Below the pieces are notes generated by a model. The model was not told where the DNA came from. It saw nothing but the letters and a program-made list of their open reading frames with translations, and ran no database searches. Positions 1 through 5,642 of a stretch of 13,753 bases of DNA are shown here, one piece after another. A program made the position numbers and the translations under genes. Position 1 is the stretch's first letter. The number at the start of each line of letters is the position of its first letter. Origin of the DNA: an uncultured Acetatifactor sp. (GTDB lineage: Bacteria > Bacillota > Clostridia > Lachnospirales > Lachnospiraceae); NCBI GenBank assembly GCA_910577035.1, contig CAJTKW010000072.1, positions 1 through 13,753 on the forward strand. Reading direction: 5' to 3'.

Positions 1-1
1 C

Positions 2-367
2 CAGACGCCGGTAAGGCAGCTGAGCCTCGGGCAGAGGATGAAGGCGGAGGTGGCGCTTTCCCTGCTGCATGAGCCGCCGATTTTGTATCTGGACGAGCCG
101 ACCATTGGGCTTGACGTGATGGCAAAGCAGCAGATCCGGGATTTTATCAAGGAGAGGAACCGCCTTGCGGGAACGACGACGATATTGACTTCCCACGACA
201 TGAAGGACCTGGACTGCGTGTGCAAGAGGCTTATCGTGCTGACGAAGGGGCGTATTCTTTTTGACGGTTCGATAGAGCGCTTTAAAGAGGAGCATGCAGG
301 CGAGGGCGTATCGGATATTGAGGATATGGTCAGGAATATCTATGAGGAAGAAGCGGCCACTGTGTAA
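2..367 (+). CDS. ABC transporter ATP-binding protein, C-terminal part (COG4586-like), cut by window edge
   Basis: The reading frame is open from base 2, so the gene starts outside the window and about 121 residues are visible. The ABC signature LSLGQ lies at bases 26-40. A Walker B LYLDEP follows with the D-loop-like TIGLD, and then the H-loop TSHD. The run PVRQLSLGQRMKAE with DEPTIGLDV is characteristic, from memory, of the COG4586 family of ATPases that pair with COG4587/COG3694 ABC-2 type permeases. Such ATPases bind ATP on the cytoplasmic side and power export or an unknown transport step. The usual permease genes do not follow here; the next gene is a regulator-like fusion, so the permeases may lie upstream or be lost. 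The C-terminus (DIEDMVRNIYEEE) looks natural, so this end is not truncated. The Walker A half cannot be seen. Confidence 0.9.
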   Translation, partial: QTPVRQLSLGQRMKAEVALSLLHEPPILYLDEPTIGLDVMAKQQIRDFIKERNRLAGTTTILTSHDMKDLDCVCKRLIVLTKGRILFDGSIERFKEEHAGEGVSDIEDMVRNIYEEEAATV

Positions 368-446
368 TATCTTATGCGGGTACGTTTAAGCGGACGAATT
401 GCATGGGCGAAAAGGGTATCGCAATCAAAACAGGGGGAGACGTCAT

Positions 447-1046
447 ATGACAACGGGAGAAAAGATAGCGGCATTGCGGAAAGAAAAGGGAATCACGCAG
501 GAGGCGCTTGCGGAGAGACTCAAGGTGACGAGACAATCGGTATCGCGCTGGGAGATGGATGCAGCGTTCCCGGAGACCGAAAAGCTGATTAAGCTGAGCC
601 GGATTTTGGAGTGCAGCACCGATTTCCTGTTAATCGGTGAGATACAACGGGACTGTGAGAACCAGGCATCAATATCTGCCCGGGACTGTTTCCGCTTCAT
701 CCGTGAGTGCACTTACTGTTTTCTTGCGACAAATGCGGGCGAGAAGCCGAGGCTCCGGCCAATGGGGCATGTGTATGCGGACGAAAAGGCACTGTATTTC
801 GCCACGGATACCCGCAAGGGCGTCTATGGGGAGCTTACGGGAAACCCTTATGTGGAACTTGCAAGCTACAACTTAAATACAAGGCAGTGGATTCGGATAA
901 GCGGCAGGGCAGTTTTGGAGGATTCCCTGACGGTGCGGGAAGAAATGGAAATTTTATACCCCATGATCCGGCAGGAATATGTCGGAAAAGAAGAAGTTTA
1001 TTTTGTGATTTTCCAGATTATGATCCAGGAGGCGGCTATCGCATGA
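447..1046 (+). CDS. XRE-family HTH protein fused to a pyridoxamine 5'-phosphate oxidase-like (split-barrel) domain
   Basis: This is a 199-residue two-domain protein. Residues about 4-60 form an XRE helix-turn-helix (GEKIAALRKEKGITQEALAE, then VTRQSVSRWE). Residues about 76-199 resemble a PNPOx-type FMN-binding split barrel (YCFLATNAG, RPMGHVYADEKALYFATD, then NPYVELASYN). I chose the ATG at 447 because GGGGGAGA at 433-440 sits about 6 bases upstream and the HTH begins directly after it; an in-frame upstream extension lacks a site. A cytoplasmic DNA-binding regulator that senses flavin, redox state or a small ligand is an inference from the fusion. Its stop overlaps the start of the next gene (ATGA at 1043-1046), which implies translational coupling with the flavin reductase-like protein. 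No specific substrate or operator can be named. Confidence 0.85.
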   Translation: MTTGEKIAALRKEKGITQEALAERLKVTRQSVSRWEMDAAFPETEKLIKLSRILECSTDFLLIGEIQRDCENQASISARDCFRFIRECTYCFLATNAGEKPRLRPMGHVYADEKALYFATDTRKGVYGELTGNPYVELASYNLNTRQWIRISGRAVLEDSLTVREEMEILYPMIRQEYVGKEEVYFVIFQIMIQEAAIA

Positions 1047-1612
1047 AAAGAATATCAATCGGGCCCAAGCATGAAATGATTGTCCAGCCAGCATTTATCA
1101 TTGGCACTTACAGCGAGGATAAAAGCCCGGATTTTGCACCGATTACATGGGTGAGCAAGACCTGTGAGGAGGGGGATGCGTATCTGATTGTCATCAGTAT
1201 GTACGGCGAAAAGAAGACGAGGCTGAACGTGCAGCGGACGGGGCAGTTCAGCATCAATCTTGTCAGCACGAGGATGCTTGCGCTGATGGATTATTTCGGG
1301 CAGACATCAGGCCATGACGGGGTAAAGGACGGGATGGCTTACACATACAAAAAGGCGGTCTGCGTCGATGCGCCCACGCTTGACGAAAGCCGTTTTGTCT
1401 GCGAGTGCGAAGTCCTTTCTTCGGTGGTCACCGGGCAGTCGGAGACCTTTTTTTGCAGGGTAAAGAATGTACAGATTGATGAAGGAATCGATATTGATGC
1501 GCACGGCATTGACCTGACGCAGTTTGATCCGGTGATTTATTCCGGGAATTATCATTCCATCGGGGAGTACTTGGGGGGAATCGGGGATTATTATCATGTG
1601 GGCGAAAAGTGA
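1043..1612 (+). CDS. Flavin reductase-like domain protein
   Basis: This is a 189-residue protein starting at the ATG that overlaps the upstream stop. AGGAGGCGG at 1026-1034 acts as its Shine-Dalgarno sequence inside the previous gene. The N-terminus MKRISIGPKHEMIVQPA, then FAPITWVS and GEKKTRLNVQRTGQFSIN, match the flavin reductase-like family of FMN-binding split barrels. The segment FGQTSGHDGVKDGMA is the family's usual middle region, and the C-terminus (DPVIYSGNYHSIGEYLG) ends as in intact members. Known members bind FMN and act in NAD(P)H-dependent flavin reduction or unknown redox reactions in the cytoplasm. The coupling to an HTH/PNPOx fusion suggests a joint redox function, but the substrate is unknown. 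The same frame is open further upstream, but that part overlaps the PNPOx coding region and is not used. Confidence 0.85.
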   Translation: MKRISIGPKHEMIVQPAFIIGTYSEDKSPDFAPITWVSKTCEEGDAYLIVISMYGEKKTRLNVQRTGQFSINLVSTRMLALMDYFGQTSGHDGVKDGMAYTYKKAVCVDAPTLDESRFVCECEVLSSVVTGQSETFFCRVKNVQIDEGIDIDAHGIDLTQFDPVIYSGNYHSIGEYLGGIGDYYHVGEK

Positions 1613-1907
1613 AATCATTGTTTTATCTTATCGGGCATGGTGAAGCATATTATGAATATATGCTTGAAAACGGATTCGCCCCTTTATCCGAAAAAGGAAA
1701 CAGCAGGCAGAGCTGGCGGCAAGGTATCCGGAAAAGTTGAAAAGCTTTGTCATGGTCGGCGGGGGAGCTTATCCAAGGGCGGAAACCGCAGACAGTTTTC
1801 TGCCGGAAAGCCTTTTGGAAAAGAACCACACTAAATTTATGGAGGACATGAAAATATGGCACAAGAGCAGGCGAAAGAGCTTAGCCCGATGTGCTTTGTT
1901 TTTTTAG
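1609..1907 (+). pseudogene. Degenerate histidine phosphatase-like (phosphoglycerate mutase superfamily) gene
   Basis: Two pieces in different frames read as one protein. From a GTG at 1609, which overlaps the previous stop, the first piece gives FYLIGHGEAYYEYMLENG then PLSEKG. With one missing base near 1691-1706 the second frame continues KQQAELAARYPEKL, then AYPRAETADSFL, and ends at TAG 1905-1907. The order HGEA, PLSEKGxQQAELA, YPRAETAD matches the histidine phosphatase pattern RHGE, PLTxxGxxQA, SPYxRAxQTA. The catalytic Arg before HG is replaced by Gly and the C-terminal half is missing, so even without the frameshift it would probably be inactive. An alpha/beta hydrolase remnant was considered and fits less well. 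The frameshift could also be an assembly error. There is no good Shine-Dalgarno sequence. Confidence 0.5.
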
Positions 1908-1942
1908 AATCGTGCTGAATTGAGAGAAACGGATTAGGGATC

Positions 1943-1972
1943 TCCCTTTTTGGAATTATGTACCCAAAGGGA
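1943..1972. repeat. Inverted repeat TCCCTTT/AAAGGGA
   Basis: Seven-base arms TCCCTTT (1943-1949) and AAAGGGA (1966-1972) enclose an AT-rich loop with additional GG/CC pairing. No T-tract follows on either strand, so it is not a convincing terminator. It lies between the broken phosphatase gene and the promoter of the next broken gene. Confidence 0.4.
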
Positions 1973-1991
1973 AATAATTTATAAATATACA

Positions 1992-2020
1992 TTGTAAATG
2001 GCAGATAAAGATTTTATAAT
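1992..2020 (+). promoter_or_regulatory. Predicted sigma-A promoter upstream of the broken PNPOx-like gene
   Basis: A -35 box TTGTAA (1992-1997) and a perfect -10 box TATAAT (2015-2020) are separated by 17 bases in AT-rich sequence. The predicted start would be near 2027, giving a leader of about 28 bases before the ATG at 2055. Spacing and position fit well, although the gene it serves is broken. Confidence 0.6.
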
Positions 2021-2054
2021 CAAATATATAAATCAAAAATCAAGGAGCATTTAC

Positions 2055-2342
2055 ATGAAAAAGAAAGAAACCATTTAGATGCGTGCCGCTGAAATCATTG
2101 CACAGCGTACCGTGCGTCAGGACAAGGACAGCTTCGGCACACTCATCACCATCGACCCGGACGGTTCGCCTGTGCCTACGACCATCAGCCCCTCCCGCAG
2201 CGAGGGAATAAGCTGGATTACTTTTTGTACAGGGAAGGGTGCGCCAAGCCCTGTGCGCCTTGGGCAGAATAATAAGGCTGCCGTGCAGAGGCAGGAATTG
2301 GAAATCAAAGGATCAGGTTGTCTGATATTCGCTATTCAATAG
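2055..2342 (+). pseudogene. Broken pyridoxamine 5'-phosphate oxidase-like protein with an early TAG
   Basis: An ATG at 2055 has a good ribosome site (AAGGAG, 2042-2047) and reads MKKKETI, then hits an in-frame TAG at 2076-2078. The same frame continues directly with MRAAEIIAQRTVRQDKDSFG, then LITIDPDGSPVPTTISPS, ISWITFCTGKG and VRLGQNNKAAV. This resembles the N-terminal half of small PNPOx-like split-barrel proteins. After NNKAAV the similarity stops and the frame ends at 2342 with an unrelated tail, so the gene is also truncated at its 3' end (intact members are about 130-150 residues). Translation could restart at the ATG at 2079 but the fold would be incomplete. It is the third split-barrel-type gene in under 2 kb. 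Confidence 0.6.
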
Positions 2343-2375
2343 CGGCGGCAATGCAATGAGGAAAGGAGAACAAAA

Positions 2376-2798
2376 GTGCAGATTGTACCTACACTGAATT
2401 TTGGCGGGAACTGCCGGGATGCAATTCAAATGTATGAAAAGGCATTTCATGGAAAGATAGCTTGCATGATTACATACGGAGAGGCGAATGACCCTGCATA
2501 TATTCCGTTGCTGAAAGAAAATCAAAAAGACTATATATACCATTCGGAGCTTGTATTGGAAAATCAGAGAATAATTATGAGTGACCATGTGGATATTGAA
2601 TTTCAAACATGTTACTCCAATTTTCTCACGATTATGTATGATACAAAAGAAGAAGTGCAAAGAGCATATGAAATCATGAAAGAAGGAAGTAAGACCATAT
2701 ACCCACTGGAGGCAACGCCTTACAGTTCCTGCCGGGTTGTTTTTGTCGACAGGTTTGGAATTCGTTGGGGAATTATGACCGAGCAGACAGAGCGATGA
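2376..2798 (+). CDS. VOC-family (PhnB-like glyoxalase fold) protein
   Basis: This is a 140-residue protein beginning with GTG at 2376, preceded by GAAAGGAG at 2361-2368. The N-terminus IVPTLNFGGNCRDAIQMYEK followed by AFHGKI is the typical PhnB/3-demethylubiquinone methyltransferase-like start of the vicinal oxygen chelate superfamily. The C-terminal VVFVDRFGIRWGIM matches the family's closing strand (DxFGxxW). The intervening region includes the family-like IIMSDHVD. Such proteins are small cytoplasmic dimers; some bind metal, others provide antibiotic resistance or have no known activity. No substrate can be inferred. A hairpin at 2800 directly follows the stop. It is the only intact gene between 1613 and 3677. 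Confidence 0.85.
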   Translation: MQIVPTLNFGGNCRDAIQMYEKAFHGKIACMITYGEANDPAYIPLLKENQKDYIYHSELVLENQRIIMSDHVDIEFQTCYSNFLTIMYDTKEEVQRAYEIMKEGSKTIYPLEATPYSSCRVVFVDRFGIRWGIMTEQTER

Positions 2799-2799
2799 A

Positions 2800-2825
2800 G
2801 GGAAACGCTTTAATCAGCGTTTCCC
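2800..2825 (+). terminator. Perfect 10-bp hairpin after the VOC gene, probable terminator
   Basis: Arms GGGAAACGCT (2800-2809) and AGCGTTTCCC (2816-2825) pair perfectly around a 6-base loop, one base after the VOC stop codon. The following TAATTGTG is only a weak U-tract, so termination efficiency is uncertain. Thirteen bases of the right arm and its flank recur, reverse-complemented, at 9112-9124. Confidence 0.55.
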
Positions 2826-2869
2826 TAATTGTGTCCTGTGGACATGGAAAGCTTTGTTGCGCAGCAAGC

Positions 2870-3558
2870 ATGAAAAAACTATCCTTTATGGAGTTTTTGA
2901 GACTGAGAAAGCTGGTTTACCGTAATGCAAGGCCGCTTGACTATACGAAGTGAAAATTCCTCTTTGAAAATGGCAGCTGCGACGATTTCCTGCAGGTTTT
3001 GGCCGGCTACCAGAATGAGGACGGAGGATTTGGGCATAACATCGAGTGCAACAACTGGAATCCCGGCTCGGCCCCCTATACGGTCTGTATTGCCCTGGAT
3101 TATCTGGATACGGCGGGTGATTATGAAAGTGAAATCAAAAGCGGAATCATTGGGGGGGATTGTCAAATACCTGGATTCCGGAGCGTATCTGCTGGACGAA
3201 GGCTGGGTGGGGATGCAGGGGATTCCCGGCAACATATCCCTTCTGGCTGCCGCTGCCGATATATTTTGTGGGTTTCCCGGAAAGCAGCTTTTATCCCCGG
3301 TGCCAGCATACCGTGGAGAGGAATCTGGACGAAATCATTGACTCGCTGTCTGGCACACAGGAGTTTCGGTTTCCTTCTGCGGAGAAGTTGGACGCATATG
3401 AACAAAGCAATCCCCATCCGGAGGGCAAACACTGGTGTGTGGCCGAACAGACCATTGGAAATTACTATTGGGGCAGCAGCTTTATCGTTCGGGATTTGGA
3501 GATATTGAGGAAATTTGGAAGATTGGATTTTGAGCTGCCTGTTGTGTCTTGTCTGTAA
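2870..3558 (+). pseudogene. Frameshifted QNEDGGFG-motif protein (prenyltransferase-repeat-like), function unknown
   Basis: Three frames join into one protein-like sequence. The first part (ATG 2870) reads MKKLSFMEFLRLRKLVYRNA then RPLDYTK, hits TGA at 2951-2953, and continues in frame with FENGSCDDFLQVLAGYQNED then GGFGHNIECNNWNPGSAPYT. A run of seven G (3152-3158), one too many, moves the frame to VKYLDSGAYLLDEGWVGMQG. Near 3225-3240 it shifts again to YPFWLPLPIYFVGFPESSFY and ends at TAA 3556-3558 (LRKFGRLDFELPVVSCL). YQNEDGGFGH is typical of alpha/alpha-barrel proteins related to prenyltransferase or squalene cyclase repeats. I recall intact relatives as uncharacterised proteins of about 300 residues. 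The last piece could belong to a different gene joined by deletion. There is no good ribosome site. Confidence 0.6.
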
Positions 3559-3660
3559 TGATAATGCCATTGACATGATTGCGGCAGGAGCCAAGTAGTA
3601 TTTTCTGATTACATTTGACAGGGAAACGGATAAATGGCTGAGCAATTTATTTAAATTTTT
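3559..3660 (+). other. Short coding-like remnant between the pseudogene and the Nudix gene
   Basis: One frame reads CNDNAIDMIAAGAK, a TAG at about 3597, then YFLITFDRETDKWLSNLFKF up to the Nudix ribosome site. It looks like decayed coding sequence but I cannot assign a family. It may be the true end of the preceding pseudogene. A TTGACA at 3615 has no -10 partner. Confidence 0.3.
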
Positions 3661-3677
3661 AAGGAGGATACAGTATC

Positions 3678-4172
3678 ATGCGTTTTCGGTATTGTCCCCA
3701 TTGCGGGAATCAAGCGGAAATGAGGGAGATTGGCGACGAGGGAAGGATTCCGTATTGTCCACAATGTGAAATGCCGCTGTGGGATATGTTTACCACCAGT
3801 GTTATTGCGGCAGTGGTAAATGAATGCGGTGAAATTGCGCTGCTGCGGCAGAACTACGTCTCGACGGCCAACCATGTATGTGTTGCCGGAATCATGAAAC
3901 CCGGGGAATCCGCGGAGGAAGCGGTGGTGCGGGAGGTTGGCGAGGAATTAGGGCTGAGGGTTAAGACGGCAGAGTATGTGAAGAGCTATCCTTATGAGAA
4001 AAAGGAGATGCTGATGCTGGGCTTTAAGGCTGTCGCGGAAAGGAAAGAGTTTACGCTGTCAGGGGAAGTGGATACAGCGGTGTGGGTGAAGCTCGAGGAT
4101 GCCCCGGGGCTGCTTCGGGAGGGCAGCATTGCCTGGCAGCTGGTGAAAGCGGTGGCAGAGGGTGAAAGGTAG
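3678..4172 (+). CDS. Zinc-ribbon Nudix hydrolase, NudC-like
   Basis: This is a 164-residue protein with AAGGAGG at 3660-3666 upstream of the ATG. A zinc ribbon is formed by Cys6, Cys9, Cys27 and Cys30 (CPHC, CPQC). The complete Nudix box at residues 71-93 (GIMKPGESAEEAVV followed by REVGEELGL) keeps every metal-binding glutamate. Downstream, residues about 103-116 (SYPYEKKEMLMLGF) align with the NudC signature SQPWPFPxSLMLGF but lack its PWPFP core. Known NudC enzymes split NADH/NAD+ or decap NAD-RNA. Here the ribbon plus Nudix layout fits the subfamily, yet the specificity motif is changed and the protein is shorter than the roughly 260 residues of classic NudC. A cytoplasmic nucleotide diphosphatase is the safest call. 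It ends 14 bases before a terminator, so it is monocistronic. Confidence 0.85.
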   Translation: MRFRYCPHCGNQAEMREIGDEGRIPYCPQCEMPLWDMFTTSVIAAVVNECGEIALLRQNYVSTANHVCVAGIMKPGESAEEAVVREVGEELGLRVKTAEYVKSYPYEKKEMLMLGFKAVAERKEFTLSGEVDTAVWVKLEDAPGLLREGSIAWQLVKAVAEGER

Positions 4173-4186
4173 CGGAAGCAGGCAGA

Positions 4187-4215
4187 AAGCCCCGGGTGGA
4201 GAGGGCTTGTTTTTT
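4187..4215 (+). terminator. Rho-independent terminator after the Nudix gene
   Basis: Stem AAGCCC (4187-4192) pairs with GGGCTT (4203-4208) around a 10-base loop and is followed by G then six T (4210-4215). The short stem is compensated by the clear T-tract. It separates the Nudix gene from the esterase promoter. Confidence 0.65.
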
Positions 4216-4271
4216 ACGCGGAGACGGAAAGGATCCGGGCTTTGCGAAATATTGCCGGGCTGTCAGGGCAA

Positions 4272-4300
4272 TTGACGGATCTCCTTTGCAGGGCTATAAT
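4272..4300 (+). promoter_or_regulatory. Textbook sigma-A promoter for the lipoprotein esterase
   Basis: TTGACG (4272-4277) and TATAAT (4295-4300) are separated by exactly 17 bases. Predicted transcription start is near 4307. This excludes upstream in-frame starts of the esterase and supports the ATG at 4328 with its GGAGGAGG site (4311-4318) in a 20-base leader. Confidence 0.85.
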
Positions 4301-4327
4301 AGCACCATGGGGAGGAGGTATGTATTC

Positions 4328-5509
4328 ATGTGTGGAAAAGGCTTTATTGCAGGATCTTTGCTGGCAGCAGCGCTTATGGGGATGATGGGCGGCTGTCAGA
4401 AGGCATCGGAGCCTGTGGACGGCAGCACCTGCAGCGGTGAAAAGGAATCGGGATCCCTCGATGCGGCGGACACAGAAAAGGGTGCTGACGTAAAAAACGA
4501 TAGTGCAAAAAGTGAAAAGGAAAAAAAGGAAGAAACGGAGAGTGAGAGTATGCAGAAGGAACAAAAGGATATGATTGCAGAGGCAATCAGGCAGGAAACT
4601 GCGCCGGTTGAACCGGAAACAGACGATTCCCGGGATGCGGAGCTGACTGACGGGGAGCCTGCAGCAGAGATCAGTGATAAGATTCCGGCAAAATACGTTA
4701 CCCAGAGAACTACGGAATGCGGGACTATTGAAAAGATTTCATACAAGACGAAGGATTATTATGGAGACGGCACTGAAATAGAAAAATACGCCAATGTTTA
4801 TCTTCCATACGGTTATGACGAAGAGCAGGAATATAATGTTCTCTACCTGATGCACGGGATTGGCGGAGATGAAAATGAGTGGGGAATGACCGGGGACACT
4901 TCTAAGGTAAAAATTATGATGGATAATCTGATATATAACGGAGATATTAATCCTTTTATCGTGGTGACACCCAATGGACGTTCCGGTGCGGATTTTGCAA
5001 ACAGAAATGCGGATTTCCATTCCTTTTATGAGTTTGGGAAAGAGCTGAGGAACGACCTGATTCCCTGTATAGAGAGTCATTTTGCGACATACGGACGAGC
5101 CGGGGAAGATGGTTATGATATGAAAACAGACAGGGAGCACAGGGCAATGGCAGGGCTGTCCATGGGCGGCATGCAGACTATTAATATCGGCATGTGCGAA
5201 TGTCTGGATGTAATAAGCTGGTTCGGTGCGTTTTCAGCGGCGCCTACCTCATATCCGGCGGCGGATGTTGTACAGAAGATTGACGAGCAGTTTCCCGACC
5301 AGGAGATTCGATATTTTTACAATATCTGCGGGACTGAAGACGGTATTGCCTATCAAAGCTCTTCCACGGCGGCTAAGAACCTTCCGCAGCTAAGCGAAAG
5401 ATTTCAGGACGGAGAAAACTATATGTGGCAGGAGCTTGGCGGCGGGCATGACTTTGGCATATGGTATCTTGGATTTTACAATTTTGCGCAGAAGGTATTT
5501 GACTTCTGA
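4328..5509 (+). CDS. Predicted lipoprotein esterase, alpha/beta hydrolase (CE1/esterase D-like)
   Basis: This is a 393-residue predicted surface lipoprotein. Residues 1-22 form a signal peptide (hydrophobic GSLLAAALMGMMGG) with Cys23 as the likely lipidated residue. The lipobox MGGC is slightly atypical at -3. Residues about 24-130 are a low-complexity linker rich in Glu, Lys, Ser and Asp, probably a spacer. The catalytic domain spans about 140-393: NVYLPYGYDEEQEYNVLYLM leads to the oxyanion region HGIGGDENEW. Ser278 lies in GLSMGG, Asp338 in CGTEDG and His374 in GGGHDF, a complete triad. It resembles feruloyl/acetyl-xylan esterases of family CE1 and esterase D-like hydrolases, so release of acyl groups from plant polysaccharide at the cell surface is plausible but inferred. 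A strong promoter lies upstream; no polysaccharide genes are adjacent. Confidence 0.85.
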   Translation: MCGKGFIAGSLLAAALMGMMGGCQKASEPVDGSTCSGEKESGSLDAADTEKGADVKNDSAKSEKEKKEETESESMQKEQKDMIAEAIRQETAPVEPETDDSRDAELTDGEPAAEISDKIPAKYVTQRTTECGTIEKISYKTKDYYGDGTEIEKYANVYLPYGYDEEQEYNVLYLMHGIGGDENEWGMTGDTSKVKIMMDNLIYNGDINPFIVVTPNGRSGADFANRNADFHSFYEFGKELRNDLIPCIESHFATYGRAGEDGYDMKTDREHRAMAGLSMGGMQTINIGMCECLDVISWFGAFSAAPTSYPAADVVQKIDEQFPDQEIRYFYNICGTEDGIAYQSSSTAAKNLPQLSERFQDGENYMWQELGGGHDFGIWYLGFYNFAQKVFDF

Positions 5510-5563
5510 AGTATGACATAGAGCAGGAAGAAAAGCGCCTTCCACGAATGAAATGATTGATTG

Positions 5564-5599
5564 TGCCCCGGGAGGCGGGCTTTGCCGCTCCTGGCGGCA
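5564..5599 (+). other. GC-rich stem-loop upstream of the FapA-family gene
   Basis: TGCC, CCGGGAG and CGG pair with CCG, CTCCTGG and GGCA across two single-base bulges and a GCTTTG loop, giving about 14 pairs. No T-tract follows, so it is probably not an intrinsic terminator. It sits between the esterase stop (5509) and the FapA start (5643) and could be an mRNA leader structure or processing site. No clear promoter was found in this gap. Confidence 0.4.
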
Positions 5600-5642
5600 T
5601 GTCTGGCGCTGGGGATGGTAAAAATGGCAGGAGAGGGTGGAT

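Noticed and set aside
707..1042. Upstream extension of the flavin reductase-like gene
   Set aside because: It overlaps the PNPOx domain in another frame; the ATG at 1043 has its own ribosome site and starts at the family N-terminus.
3615..3643. TTGACA as a -35 box for the Nudix gene
   Set aside because: With 17-base spacing the -10 position is CTGAGC, and the segment reads as a coding remnant.
4196..4327. Upstream in-frame extension of the esterase
   Set aside because: It spans the terminator T-tract and the promoter; transcription is predicted to begin near 4307.
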